Source: Thioalkalivibrio sp. ALMg11
Lineage (GTDB): Bacteria > Pseudomonadota > Gammaproteobacteria > Ectothiorhodospirales > Ectothiorhodospiraceae
Reading direction: 5' to 3'
Length of the DNA: 64,000 bases
Assembly: GCF_000377905.1 (NCBI RefSeq)
Contig: NZ_KB898871.1
Location: 159,001 to 223,000 of the forward strand
The position numbers and the translations under genes are program-made. The notes beneath the pieces are model-generated. The model worked only from the letters and a program-made list of their open reading frames with translations. It did no database searches and was not told the DNA's origin. Positions 9,182-22,368 of this stretch are shown piece by piece (within the stretch, counting starts at the first letter, position 1; the number at the start of each line of letters is the position of its first letter).

Positions 9182-9906
9182 CTGCGGGACCCGGAGGCCT
9201 CAGGGGCTTCCTCCGCGGCAGCATCGCCCCGGAACCCGGCCAGGGTCTCGCGCAGGGCACGGGTGCCCTCGCTGTCCACGCGGCGAGTCTCGATGATGTG
9301 CACTGGGCGCTGTGACTCGCCGTAGTACGCCTCGTTGAAGTCGTCCCGCACGGTCATGCGCGAACCGGAGAAGCTCATGCCCAGGTAGGCGCCCCGCGCC
9401 CGCGAGTAGGACAGGAAGTCGGCGGTCGGCGTGGCACTGCGCCCGGCACCCACCGGACCGGCAGCCACCGAGGCATCGCCACCCAGGCGAATGGCAGACC
9501 CGAACATGGAATCCACCGCATCCTGGGTGCGCGCGACCATCACCACCTCGGCGGCGTCACCGCCGAACTGCATGCCGAAGCTGACCGAGCCGAGGGAGTA
9601 GAACGCCACCGGCGAGTAATCGCCGCGCTCGTCGTCCCAGGCCAGGAACACGCCGATGCCTCCGGAACCGCCCACGAGAAAGGCGCCACGGGCCACGCGC
9701 GGGAAGATCACCACGCCGCGGGCGTCGCGCAGGTCCTCTTTAAGGGACTCGTACTCGGGATGGGTCGCCATGTTCTCCACCGTCGCCTGGGCGCGATCGA
9801 TGATGTCCTGCGGATCGATCTCGCGGCTGAACGGGTTCGCGTGAGCGCTCCCCACCATGGCGGCAAGCACCAGGGTCGTCAGGCAGAAAAGGACCAGTCG
9901 TTGCAT
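9121..9906 (-). CDS. exported SYLF (Ysc84) lipid-binding domain protein
   Basis: 261 residues from the ATG at 9906, which has a strong GGAGG eight bases upstream. Residues 1-23 form a signal peptide ending in SAHA. The middle, roughly residues 60-210, is the SYLF domain: DARGVVIFP, the Gly-rich GAFLVGGSGGIGVFL, and FGMQFGG/GPVGAGRSA blocks. The family binds phosphoinositides in eukaryotes; its bacterial role is unclear. The tail (after residue ~225) is acidic, Glu/Ser-rich and low complexity, and is the part encoded opposite bioD. Confidence 0.85.
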   Translation of the reverse strand: MQRLVLFCLTTLVLAAMVGSAHANPFSREIDPQDIIDRAQATVENMATHPEYESLKEDLRDARGVVIFPRVARGAFLVGGSGGIGVFLAWDDERGDYSPVAFYSLGSVSFGMQFGGDAAEVVMVARTQDAVDSMFGSAIRLGGDASVAAGPVGAGRSATPTADFLSYSRARGAYLGMSFSGSRMTVRDDFNEAYYGESQRPVHIIETRRVDSEGTRALRETLAGFRGDAAAEEAPEASGSRSQERESSGGVRPDNFEVESF

Positions 9907-9992
9907 CGCGGAAACCTCCAGAAAGGCCAAGGGAGACGCGGCCGCGCGAATGCGTCGGCGTCTCCCTAACGAATAGGCTCATCATGGCACAA

Positions 9993-10018
9993 AAAAAGGG
10001 GGCCGAAGCCCCCTTTTT
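9993..10018 (-). terminator. rho-independent terminator of fba
   Basis: An 11-bp stem (AAAAAGGGGGC at 9993-10003 with 10008-10018) closes a 4-base loop, UUCG when read on the minus strand, and a T run follows on that strand. It lies 20 bases past the fba stop. Confidence 0.9.
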
Positions 10019-10037
10019 CGTGCTGCAATCCGCAGGA

Positions 10038-11102
10038 TCAGTTGACCTTGGGATCCAGCTCGCCGGACAGGTAACGCTTGACCATGTCGTCCAGGGAGAT
10101 CGGCTTGATCTTGGACGCCATGCCGGCGCAACCGAAGGCCTCGTAACGGGCCTGGCAGAGGTCCTTCATCGCGGCGGTCGAGGCCTTCAGGAACTTGCGC
10201 GGATCGAATTCCTTCGGGTTCTCGGCCAGGAACTTGCGCACCGCACCGGTGGAGGCCATGCGCAGGTCGGTGTCGATGTTGACCTTGCGCACGCCGTGCT
10301 TGATGCCTTCCTGGATCTCTTCGACCGGCACGCCGTAGGTCTCGCCCATGTCGCCGCCGTACTTGTTGATGATCTGCAGCCACTCCTGCGGAACGGAGGA
10401 GGAGCCGTGCATGACCAGATGGGTATCCGGGATGCGGGCGTGGATCTCCTTCACGCGCTGGATGGCCAGGATGTCACCGGTCGGCGGACGGGTGAACTTG
10501 TACGCGCCGTGGGAGGTACCGATGGCGATCGCCAGGGCATCACACTTGGTGTTCTTCACGAAGTCGGCGGCCTCGTCCGGGTCGGTCAGCAGCTGGTCGT
10601 GGGACAGCTTGCCCTCGGCACCGGAACCGTCCTCCTCGCCGGCCATGCCGGTTTCCAGCGAACCCAGGCAACCCAGCTCGCCTTCCACGGACACGCCACA
10701 GGCGTGAGCGATCTCGGAGACCTTGGCGGTCACGTCACGGTTATAGTCGTAAGTGGCCGGGGTCTTCATGTCGGGCATCAGGGAGCCGTCCATCATCACC
10801 GAGCTGAAGCCGGACTGGATGGAGCGCAGGCAGACCGCCGGCTCGGAGCCGTGGTCCTGGTGCAGCACGACCGGGATGTCCGGGTACTGCTCGATGGCGG
10901 CGATGATGTTGTGACGCAGGAAGGCCTCGCCGGCGTACTTGCGGGCACCTGCGGAGGCCTGAATGATCACCGGGGAGTCGACCGCAGCGGCCGCTTCCAT
11001 GATCGAATGGACCTGTTCCATGTTGTTGGCGTTGTACGCCGGCATGCCATAGCCATGCTCGGCGGCATGGTCCAGAAGCTGGCGAAGTGAGATTAGAGCC
11101 AT
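10038..11102 (-). CDS. fba: class II fructose-bisphosphate aldolase
   Basis: Zn-dependent aldolase, 354 residues, joining dihydroxyacetone phosphate with glyceraldehyde 3-phosphate (or erythrose 4-phosphate in the Calvin cycle). The zinc/catalytic segment VLHQDHGS is near residue 80, and HGSSSVP near residue 230 is typical of the Calvin-cycle/CbbA type. A GGAGG ribosome site precedes the start. Last gene of the tkt-gapA-pgk-pyk-fba series, followed by a strong terminator. Confidence 0.96.
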   Translation of the reverse strand: MALISLRQLLDHAAEHGYGMPAYNANNMEQVHSIMEAAAAVDSPVIIQASAGARKYAGEAFLRHNIIAAIEQYPDIPVVLHQDHGSEPAVCLRSIQSGFSSVMMDGSLMPDMKTPATYDYNRDVTAKVSEIAHACGVSVEGELGCLGSLETGMAGEEDGSGAEGKLSHDQLLTDPDEAADFVKNTKCDALAIAIGTSHGAYKFTRPPTGDILAIQRVKEIHARIPDTHLVMHGSSSVPQEWLQIINKYGGDMGETYGVPVEEIQEGIKHGVRKVNIDTDLRMASTGAVRKFLAENPKEFDPRKFLKASTAAMKDLCQARYEAFGCAGMASKIKPISLDDMVKRYLSGELDPKVN

Positions 11103-11180
11103 GAATTCCTCCTTACGGGATTCGGACTGAGGTAGTGAAAAAGTCGATTCTTTGCTTGTGCGACTGTGGCGGTGCGCGGT

Positions 11181-12611
11181 TCAGGCCAGGTCGCCGACGC
11201 GCACGATTTTCATGGCGTTGGTGCCGCCATGTTCGCCCTGCAGGTCGCCCTTGGTAATGATGACCAACTCGCCATCCTGCACGACGCCCTCCGCCTTGAG
11301 CAAGCTCACGGCTTCACGGTTCACGCTTTCGTGGCTCTCGGGGATCGGCTTCAGGGTCACCGGGTAGACGCCGCGATAAAGCGTCATGCGGCGGCTGGTG
11401 GATTCGTGCTGGGTGAGCGCGTAGATCGGGATGCCCGAACTGATACGCGACATCCACAGCGCCGTGGAGCCGGACTCGGTAAGCGCAGCGATCGCGGAGA
11501 CATCGAGGTGGTTCGCGGTATACATGGTGGCCATTGCGATGGCCTCGTCGACGCGGCCGAAGGTCGAATCCATGCGATGGTCGGACTGGCGTGCGGCGCG
11601 CTGGCGCTCTGCGGCCTCGCAGATTCGGTCCATGCTGGTGACCACGCGCGCCGGATAGCGCCCGGTCGCGGTCTCGCCGGAGAGCATCACCGCATCCGTG
11701 CCGTCCAGCACCGCGTTCGCCACGTCGAACACCTCGGCGCGGGTCGGGATCGGGTTCGTGATCATGGTCTCCATCATCTGGGTCGCGGTGATGACCAGAC
11801 GATTGAGGCGGCGCGCGCGGGTGATCAGGGTCTTCTGCACCCCCGGCAATTCGGCGTCGCCGATCTCCACGCCCAGATCGCCGCGGGCGATCATGATGAC
11901 CTCCGAAGCGGCAATGATCTCGTCGATCACCTCCAGGGCCTCGGAACGCTCGATCTTGGCGCAGATCCCGGCCTCCCAGCCGGCCTCCTTCAACAGGCCA
12001 CGCGCAAAGTGCAGATCCTGGGCGGAACGCGGGAACGAGACGGCGAGGTAGTCCACCTGCAGCTCGGCCGCCAGACGGATGTCCTCGCGATCCTTGTCGG
12101 TGATCGCCGGAGCGGAAAGGCCGCCGCCCTGGCGGTTGATGCCCTTGTTGTTGGACAGCTCGCCGCCGACCTCGACGGTGGTCTCGATCCGGCTGCCGCT
12201 GACGCCCGTGACCTTGAGCACGATGCGGCCGTCATCCAGCAGCAGGATGTCGTCCATGCGCACGTCATCCGGGAGGTCCTTGTAGGTCAAGCCGACCTGG
12301 GTGGCGTCGCCCGCATCGCGATCCAGGTTGGCATCCAGCGCGAAGGGCGCTCCCTCCTCCAGCTGGACCTTGCCACCCTGAAAGCGGTCGATGCGGATCT
12401 TGGGCCCCTGCAGGTCGCCCAGAACGCCGACGCAACGTCCGGCGCGCTCGGAGGCGGCCCGCAGGCGCGCCAGGCGCTGGCGGTGGTCATCCGGATCGCC
12501 ATGCGAGAAGTTCAACCGGACCACATCCACCCCGGCCCGGATGATGGCCTCCATGGCCTCGTCGCTGTCCGTTGCCGGCCCCAGCGTGGCTACGATCTTG
12601 GTACGTCTCAT
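11181..12611 (-). CDS. pyk: pyruvate kinase
   Basis: 476 residues, PykA/PykF superfamily, making pyruvate and ATP from phosphoenolpyruvate. The N-terminus RTKIVATLGPA, the NFSHG motif near residue 35, and the MIARGDLGVEI active-site signature near residue 240 are present. It lies 37 bases after pgk and 78 bases before fba in the same direction. Confidence 0.96.
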   Translation of the reverse strand: MRRTKIVATLGPATDSDEAMEAIIRAGVDVVRLNFSHGDPDDHRQRLARLRAASERAGRCVGVLGDLQGPKIRIDRFQGGKVQLEEGAPFALDANLDRDAGDATQVGLTYKDLPDDVRMDDILLLDDGRIVLKVTGVSGSRIETTVEVGGELSNNKGINRQGGGLSAPAITDKDREDIRLAAELQVDYLAVSFPRSAQDLHFARGLLKEAGWEAGICAKIERSEALEVIDEIIAASEVIMIARGDLGVEIGDAELPGVQKTLITRARRLNRLVITATQMMETMITNPIPTRAEVFDVANAVLDGTDAVMLSGETATGRYPARVVTSMDRICEAAERQRAARQSDHRMDSTFGRVDEAIAMATMYTANHLDVSAIAALTESGSTALWMSRISSGIPIYALTQHESTSRRMTLYRGVYPVTLKPIPESHESVNREAVSLLKAEGVVQDGELVIITKGDLQGEHGGTNAMKIVRVGDLA

Positions 12612-12648
12612 CCGCGCGTGTCTCCGTCAGCGGGTAAGGACAAGGGCC

Positions 12649-13827
12649 TCAGCCCTTGGCCCGTTCTTCCAGGATGGCGACGGCCGGCAGGGTCTTGCCC
12701 TCGAGGAACTCGAGGAAGGCGCCGCCGCCGGTGGAGATGTAGCTGATGCGATCCGCCAGGTTGTACTTGTCGATCGCGGCCAGGGTGTCGCCACCGCCGG
12801 CGATGGAGAACGCGTTGCTCTCGGCGATCGCCTCGCCCAGGGCCTTGGTGCCGCCGGCGAACTGATCGAACTCGAACACGCCCACCGGGCCGTTCCAGAC
12901 GATGGTGCCGGCATTGCGCAGGGCCTCGGCGTAGGTCGCCGCGGTCTCGGGGCCCACATCGAAGATCATGTCGTCGTCCGCAACGGCATCCACGGCCTTG
13001 GTCTCGGCCGGGGTGGATTCGGAAAACTCCTTGCCCACAGTCACGTCGGTCGGCACCGGGATCTCGCCGCCCTTGGCACGGGCGGCCTCCATCAGGCGCT
13101 TGGATTCGTCAACCAGATCGGCCTCGTACAGCGACTTGCCGACACCGTGACCCTGGGCCGCGATAAAGGTGTTGGCGATGCCGCCGCCGACGATCAACTG
13201 ATCGACGACCTTGGACAGCGACTCCAGCACGGTCAGCTTGGTCGAGACCTTGGAGCCGCCGACGATCGCCACCAGCGGGCGCTTCGGGGTCTCCAGGGCC
13301 TGGCCCAGGGCCTCCAGCTCCTTGGCCAGCAGCGGGCCGGCGCAGGCCTGCGGGGCGAACTTGGCCACCCCATGGGTGGAGGCCTGGGCGCGGTGGGCGG
13401 TGCCGAAGGCGTCCATCACGAACACGTCGCACAGCGCGGCGTACTTCTTGGCCAGCGCCTCGTCGTCCTTCTTCTCGCCGGCGTTGAAGCGCACGTTCTC
13501 GAGCAGGATCACCTCGCCCGGCTTGGCGTCCACGCCGTCGAGGTAGTCACGCACCAGGCGCACTTCACGCCCGAGCAGGCCACCCATGTGCTCGGCGACC
13601 GGGGCCAGGGAGTCCTCTTCGGAGAACTCGCCTTCGGTGGGGCGCCCCAGGTGCGACATCAGCATCACGGCCGCGCCGGCATCCAGGGCCTTCTGCACGG
13701 TCTCGAGGCTCGCACGGATGCGGGCGTCGGAGGTGACCTTGCCGCCCTTCACCGGGACATTGAGATCCTGACGCACCAGCACGCGGCGACCCTGCAGGTC
13801 GAGATCGGTCATCTTGATGACAGACAT
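12649..13827 (-). CDS. pgk: phosphoglycerate kinase
   Basis: 392 residues, transferring phosphate between 1,3-bisphosphoglycerate and ADP; in the Calvin direction it consumes ATP. RQDLNVP near residue 20 and the SHLGRP and GGSKVSTK motifs identify it. The start at 13827 has an AGAGGTA site; the frame remains open to 13950 but that extension is GC-rich intergenic hairpin sequence. Confidence 0.96.
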   Translation of the reverse strand: MSVIKMTDLDLQGRRVLVRQDLNVPVKGGKVTSDARIRASLETVQKALDAGAAVMLMSHLGRPTEGEFSEEDSLAPVAEHMGGLLGREVRLVRDYLDGVDAKPGEVILLENVRFNAGEKKDDEALAKKYAALCDVFVMDAFGTAHRAQASTHGVAKFAPQACAGPLLAKELEALGQALETPKRPLVAIVGGSKVSTKLTVLESLSKVVDQLIVGGGIANTFIAAQGHGVGKSLYEADLVDESKRLMEAARAKGGEIPVPTDVTVGKEFSESTPAETKAVDAVADDDMIFDVGPETAATYAEALRNAGTIVWNGPVGVFEFDQFAGGTKALGEAIAESNAFSIAGGGDTLAAIDKYNLADRISYISTGGGAFLEFLEGKTLPAVAILEERAKG

Positions 13828-13879
13828 GGGAGTACCTCTCGAAATACGGTTGGAAAGAGAAAAAGGCTTCGGGCAAGCC

Positions 13880-13950
13880 CCCGCAGGGACTGGCCCCAGG
13901 CCTCTGGGCCCCGGGAGAACGGAAATGGCCGGGCCCGGGGGCCCGGCCAT
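13880..13950 (-). repeat. two tandem GC-rich inverted repeats between gapA and pgk
   Basis: The longer dyad (13925-13936 with 13939-13950) has 12 complementary bases centred on a G run. A second lies at about 13891-13910 (GGCCC...GGGCC). No T run follows on the minus strand, so these look like mRNA stability or processing hairpins rather than terminators. Confidence 0.55.
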
Positions 13951-13956
13951 CCGGTC

Positions 13957-16997
<3,041 letters not shown>

Positions 16998-17320
16998 GCT
17001 GATCTCCTGCTCTAAGTAGTAATGGGTTCGGCTGATGGCGGGCGGCGGCGCGAGGCGCCAGCGGCGGCAGACCCGGACGAGTCGACCGAACGAGGGCTCA
17101 CCAGTACCGGCCGGCGCGCCAGCGCACGGCGGGGGCCCGAGCAGCCTGCGGGAGCGGGCCCTTCTCGGCCATGCGAACGCGCGGCGGGCAGCACTCCCCA
17201 TCAAAGGCGGTGCATTTTGGCCACTTTCGAGCACCGGGGCAAGTCGGCCCCAAACCGCGCCACGCTGCGCCCTCGCCGCCGGCCGGGGCACCGATGCCCT
17301 GACCGTCGCGGGGGAGGGGC

Positions 17321-17350
17321 TTAGAAAAATCCTGCGAGTCGCGTTACACT
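17321..17350 (+). promoter_or_regulatory. candidate metK promoter
   Basis: TTAGAA (17321-17326), an 18-base spacer and TACACT (17345-17350). The local A/T-richness stands out against the GC-rich upstream sequence. Transcription would begin near 17356 and give a leader of about 47 bases. Confidence 0.45.
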
Positions 17351-17353
17351 AGA

Positions 17354-17386
17354 GGTCGTTTTGCGCAAAACTAAATAGAAACGACC
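17354..17386 (+). promoter_or_regulatory. metK leader with two mutually exclusive hairpins
   Basis: GGTCGTTT (17354-17361) is complementary to AAACGACC (17379-17386). The palindrome GTTTTGCGCAAAAC (17358-17371) overlaps the left arm, so only one structure can form at a time. The metK ribosome site AAGGAA (17391-17396) follows within five bases. I recognise no known riboswitch class; alternatively the palindrome could be a protein operator. Confidence 0.45.
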
Positions 17387-17402
17387 CCAAAAGGAACGCT
17401 TA

Positions 17403-18575
<1,173 letters not shown>

Positions 18576-18606
18576 GAGCCCCCGACATTTCTTAAACGAA
18601 ATACCC

Positions 18607-18690
18607 ATCCGGCTGAGGAGCGCTGCAGCGGTTTTACCGTCAGGCTCAGCCGGATGCACCCTGAAACATGAACACGGCGCTCATCCAGAG
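18607..18690 (+). ncRNA. S-adenosylhomocysteine (SAH) riboswitch
   Basis: P1 is a perfect 12-bp stem: CATCCGGCTGAG (18607-18618) with CTCAGCCGGATG (18646-18657). Inside it are the conserved GAGGAGCGCTGCAGCGG and CAGGCTC segments. GAGCGC (18619-18624) can pair with GCGCTC (18678-18683), forming the characteristic pseudoknot. This matches the SAH riboswitch consensus I know, which activates ahcY when toxic SAH accumulates. It lies in the metK-ahcY gap, 19 bases before the ahcY start, consistent with control of ahcY translation or transcription. Confidence 0.9.
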
Positions 18691-18708
18691 AAACGGAGAA
18701 GTTGATCC

Positions 18709-20121
18709 ATGAATGCTGTGATGAACGACAAAAAGAATACCGATTACGTCGTCAAGGACATTAACCTTGCCGAATTCGGCCGCAAGGAAATTGCGATTGC
18801 CGAGACCGAAATGCCCGGCCTGGTCCAGACTCGCGAAGAGTTCTCGGGCTCCAAGCCGCTGAAGGGCGCCAAGATCGCCGGCTCCCTGCACATGACCATC
18901 CAGACCGCGGTGCTGATCCAGACCCTGGAAGCCCTGGGTGCCGACGTGCGCTGGGCCTCCTGCAACATCTACTCCACCCAGGACCACGCCGCGGCCGCAA
19001 TTGCTGACGCCGGCACCCCGGTCTTCGCCGTGAAGGGCGAGACCCTGGAAGAGTACTGGGACTACTGCCACCGCATCTTCGAATTCGACGGCGGCGCCAA
19101 CATGATCCTGGACGATGGCGGTGACGCCACGATGCTCCTGCACATCGGCGCCAAGGCCGAGAAGGACCAGTCGGTCATCTCCAGCCCGGATAACGAAGAA
19201 GAAGTCGCCCTGTTTGCCGCGATCAAGGATCGCCTGGCCAAGCAGCCGACCTGGTACTCCGAGCAGCTCGCCAAGATCAAGGGCGTGACCGAAGAGACCA
19301 CCACCGGTGTCCATCGCCTGTACCAGATGGCGAAGGACGGCGAACTGGCCTTCCCGGCGATCAACGTCAACGACTCGGTCACCAAGTCCAAGTTCGACAA
19401 CCTGTACGGCTGCCGTGAGTCCACCGTGGACTCCATCAAGCGCGCCACCGACGTCATGATCGCCGGCAAGATCGCCGTGGTCTGCGGCTACGGTGACGTC
19501 GGCAAGGGTGCCGCCCAGTCGCTGGCCGGTCTCGGTGCCACCGTGTGGATCACCGAAATCGACCCGATCTGCGCCCTGCAGGCCGCCATGGAAGGTTTCC
19601 GCGTGGTCACGATGGAAGACGCGGCCGACAAGGCCGAGATCTTCATCACCGCCACCGGTAACAAGGACGTGATCACCGAAGATCACATGACCCGGATGAA
19701 GAACCAGGCCATCGTCTGCAACATCGGTCACTTCGACTCCGAGATCGCCGTCGCCGCGATGCGCAAGTACGAGTGGGACAACATCAAGCCGCAGGTTGAC
19801 CACATCATCCTGCCGAGCGGCAACCGGATCATCATGCTGGCCGAAGGCCGCCTGGTGAACCTGGGCTGCGGTACCGGTCATCCGAGCTTCGTGATGTCCA
19901 ACTCCTTCACCAACCAGACCCTGGCTCAGATCGAGCTGTGGACCAAGGGTGACCAGTACGACAAGAACGTCTTCGTGCTGCCGAAGCACCTGGACGAGAA
20001 GGTCGCACAGCTGCACCTGTTCAAGCTGGGCGCCAACCTGACCCGTCTGACCGACGAGCAGGCCAAGTACCTGGGTATGTCCGCGGATGGTCCGTTCAAG
20101 CCGGAACACTACCGCTACTGA
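18709..20121 (+). CDS. ahcY: adenosylhomocysteinase
   Basis: NAD-dependent hydrolysis of SAH to adenosine and homocysteine, relieving product inhibition of methyltransferases. 470 residues, the long proteobacterial form with the ~40-residue insert. GYGDVGKG (NAD site) is near residue 265, and the C-terminus KPEHYRY is the family hallmark. A GGAGAA ribosome site lies just past the SAH riboswitch. An intrinsic terminator follows. Confidence 0.98.
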   Translation: MNAVMNDKKNTDYVVKDINLAEFGRKEIAIAETEMPGLVQTREEFSGSKPLKGAKIAGSLHMTIQTAVLIQTLEALGADVRWASCNIYSTQDHAAAAIADAGTPVFAVKGETLEEYWDYCHRIFEFDGGANMILDDGGDATMLLHIGAKAEKDQSVISSPDNEEEVALFAAIKDRLAKQPTWYSEQLAKIKGVTEETTTGVHRLYQMAKDGELAFPAINVNDSVTKSKFDNLYGCRESTVDSIKRATDVMIAGKIAVVCGYGDVGKGAAQSLAGLGATVWITEIDPICALQAAMEGFRVVTMEDAADKAEIFITATGNKDVITEDHMTRMKNQAIVCNIGHFDSEIAVAAMRKYEWDNIKPQVDHIILPSGNRIIMLAEGRLVNLGCGTGHPSFVMSNSFTNQTLAQIELWTKGDQYDKNVFVLPKHLDEKVAQLHLFKLGANLTRLTDEQAKYLGMSADGPFKPEHYRY

Positions 20122-20164
20122 TCGGCCAGCCTCACATTTCAATTCGTTGTTAATGTGAACGCCG

Positions 20165-20201
20165 AGGCGGGCCGCATGTTCGTGCGGTCCGCCTTCTTTT
20201 T
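20165..20201 (+). terminator. rho-independent terminator between ahcY and metF
   Basis: A 12-bp stem with one G-U pair (20165-20176 with 20183-20194), a TGTTCG loop and a TCTTTTT tail. It lies 44 bases past ahcY and 15 before metF, so metF is reached by readthrough or by its own promoter. A weaker TCACATT/AATGTGA dyad (20132-20158) precedes it. Confidence 0.85.
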
Positions 20202-20216
20202 GTCTGGAGGACAAAC

Positions 20217-21071
20217 ATGTCTGCACAAAAACGCGTCTACAGCGTTGAATTTTTCCCGCCCAAGGACGAGGCCGGAGCCGAACGCCTGGCCAAGGCCCGC
20301 AAGCGCCTGGGCGCCCTGAATCCCGAGTTCTATTCCGTCACCTTCGGCGCCGGGGGTTCCACCCGCGACCGCACCCTGGAGACGGTCAAGGACATCATCG
20401 ACAACGACGGCATCCCCGCCGCCCCGCACGTCTCCTGCATTTCGTCGACCAAGGACGAGCTGCGTGACCTGCTGTCGACCTACCGCGATACCGGGGTCAA
20501 ACGTATCGTGGCGCTGCGCGGCGATCTGCCGTCCGGCACCAAGCATTCCGGCGGTGATTTCCGTTATGCCTCCGAGCTGGTGGAGTTCGTCCGCGCCGAG
20601 TTCGGCGACCAGTTCAAGATCGAGGTCGCGGCCTATCCGGAGTTCCATCCGCAGGCACCGAATGCCGAGAAGGACCTGGAGAACTTCAAGACCAAGGTGG
20701 ACGCTGGCGCCGACGCCGCGATCACCCAGTACTTCTACAATCCGGACGCCTACGTGGCCTTCATGGAACGGGTAGAGAAGATGGGCATCACCATCCCGAT
20801 CATTGCCGGGATCATGCCGATCACCAACTACACCCAGATCGTGCGCTTCTCCGAGATGTGCGGCGCCGAGATCCCGCGCTACATCCGCAAGCGGATGGAG
20901 GCCTATGGCGACGACAAGGAATCGATCCGCAAATTCGGCATCGAGGTCGCCACGCGTCTGACCGACGACCTGCTCGCGCACGGCGCGCCGGGGATCCACT
21001 TCTATTCGATGAACCAGGCCGGACCGACCGAACAGATCTGGAAGGCCCTGGACCTCGACAACCGGAAGTAG
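20217..21071 (+). CDS. metF: methylenetetrahydrofolate reductase
   Basis: FAD enzyme, 284 residues, that makes 5-methyl-THF, the methyl donor for methionine synthesis. SVEFFPPK near residue 10 (with the catalytic Glu), the GAGGSTRDRT block and ALRGDLP near residue 100 identify it. TGGAGG ribosome site seven bases upstream. It feeds homocysteine from ahcY back to methionine for metK. Confidence 0.96.
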   Translation: MSAQKRVYSVEFFPPKDEAGAERLAKARKRLGALNPEFYSVTFGAGGSTRDRTLETVKDIIDNDGIPAAPHVSCISSTKDELRDLLSTYRDTGVKRIVALRGDLPSGTKHSGGDFRYASELVEFVRAEFGDQFKIEVAAYPEFHPQAPNAEKDLENFKTKVDAGADAAITQYFYNPDAYVAFMERVEKMGITIPIIAGIMPITNYTQIVRFSEMCGAEIPRYIRKRMEAYGDDKESIRKFGIEVATRLTDDLLAHGAPGIHFYSMNQAGPTEQIWKALDLDNRK

Positions 21072-21077
21072 CCCGAC

Positions 21078-21824
21078 ATGCGATGCCCCCGGCTGCTGCT
21101 CGAATCCGAGGCACTGGCCGCGGGGCAGTCGCTCCCCGCCCCACAGGACCGGCTGCATTACGCCACCACCGTCCTGCGCCTGAAAAGCGGTGCCCACTGC
21201 CGCGTCTTCGACGGCCTCGGCAACGAATTCGACGCGACCCTCGAACTCACCGACCGACGCCACGGCACCTTCCATCTGGGCGACCGTGCCGCCGCCCCGA
21301 CCCATCCCGTGTTTCCGATCCACCTGTTGCAGGGCGTGGCCCGTGGCGACCATATGGACCTGGCCATTCAGAAGGCCGTGGAACTCGGCGCACAGTCCAT
21401 CCGCCCGGTGCTCTGCGAACGCTCGCGTTCGGCCGCCGCCCACAAGGGACTGGAGAAGCGCCAGCGGCACTGGCAGGGCATCCTGCAGGCCGCCGCGGAA
21501 CAATGCGGCCGCAATGAACTGCCAGCGCTACATCAACCGGCCCCACCCGCGGCCGCACTCGCGGAATGCCCGGACAGCCTTGGGCTGCTCGCCGACGAAG
21601 GCGCGCCCGGGCTGGATGAGCGCCTTGTCGCCCACGGGCACCCGCCCGGCGCAGTGGCGCTGTATATCGGACCGGAAGGGGGGCTAACACCCGCGGAGCG
21701 CGAGCAGGCCCGGGCAGGCGGATTTCTGGGCGTCGGGATGGGCCCGCGGACCCTGCGCACCGAGACGGCCGCGATGGCCCTGATCACCTTGGTGCAGGCG
21801 CGCCTCGGGGACCTTCGAGGCTAG
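21078..21824 (+). CDS. rsmE: 16S rRNA (uracil(1498)-N(3))-methyltransferase
   Basis: SPOUT-family methyltransferase of 248 residues. An N-terminal PUA-like part (residues 1-75) is followed by the trefoil-knot domain with IGPEGGLTPAERE near residue 200 and GPRTLRTETA at the end. Six bases after metF, probably cotranscribed. Its 3' end faces the chp operon. Confidence 0.92.
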   Translation: MRCPRLLLESEALAAGQSLPAPQDRLHYATTVLRLKSGAHCRVFDGLGNEFDATLELTDRRHGTFHLGDRAAAPTHPVFPIHLLQGVARGDHMDLAIQKAVELGAQSIRPVLCERSRSAAAHKGLEKRQRHWQGILQAAAEQCGRNELPALHQPAPPAAALAECPDSLGLLADEGAPGLDERLVAHGHPPGAVALYIGPEGGLTPAEREQARAGGFLGVGMGPRTLRTETAAMALITLVQARLGDLRG

Positions 21825-21876
21825 TCACATCAGGCGGGGCCGACCCGGTGTTGTCGCCTGGTCGCCGCCGCACTGA

Positions 21877-22368
21877 TCAGGCTGGCTGAGTCTCCGCAAG
21901 CTCGAGCAGACGCTGCTCGAGGGTATCCAGCCGTAGCAAGTGAGTCGTCACGCCCGAGGCCTTGACCCGCCAGGACCACGGAGTGGCGTCGACGTCCTCC
22001 AGCGCATAGATATTCTGCGCGGTGATCTGCACCGGATGCGGCGTACCGCGAACCTCCAGGGCATAAAACGGCAGGTGATCCGGCTGCATCACTGCCTGCA
22101 TCACCAGAAGCCGGGTGAACCGCCGGCGATCCTCGCCGCTGTCGCGGCCCGGATCCAGCAACTGGTTCACGTTGATCACCGGAACCTGCACGTCCTGCCA
22201 GATCAGGCTGGGCTGCAGCCACGGGACATCCGGATGCTCGGATTGCTGCTGGACTGCCCCGGCGCGGGTGGTGACCTCGAGAAAGGCGCTGCGCGGGAGC
22301 AGGATGGAGCCGCTATCCAGCTGAACGATCACCGCCTCGACGGCCTGGCCCTGTGCTTCCTCGCTCAT
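21877..22368 (-). CDS. CheW-like scaffold protein, ChpC-like
   Basis: 163 residues with a CheW-like fold (VIVQLDSGSILLPRSAFLEV ... VPVINVNQLL). It overlaps the chpA stop by four bases, so it is translationally coupled to the kinase. In P. aeruginosa the second CheW-like protein of the system, ChpC, lies at this end of the cluster. The sequence is divergent, with a long insert between the two beta barrels. Presumed adaptor between receptor and ChpA at the pole. Confidence 0.75.
   Translation of the reverse strand: MSEEAQGQAVEAVIVQLDSGSILLPRSAFLEVTTRAGAVQQQSEHPDVPWLQPSLIWQDVQVPVINVNQLLDPGRDSGEDRRRFTRLLVMQAVMQPDHLPFYALEVRGTPHPVQITAQNIYALEDVDATPWSWRVKASGVTTHLLRLDTLEQRLLELAETQPA

Larger units (their letters stand above)
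16998..17402. other. tkt/metK divergent intergenic region
   Basis: 405 bases, no gene supported. The tkt-proximal 300 bases are very GC-rich with no clear operator; I could not assign a CbbR-type site. The metK-proximal part holds a promoter (17321-17350) and a structured leader (17354-17386). Confidence 0.6.

Noticed and set aside
13925-13950. gapA-pgk hairpin as an intrinsic terminator
   Set aside because: The stem is strong but no T run follows on the coding strand, and downstream genes are part of the same series.
17022-17291. N-terminal extension of transketolase
   Set aside because: The frame is open, but the residues are Arg/Ala/Gly-rich without homology, and an AGGAGAT site marks the ATG at 16997.
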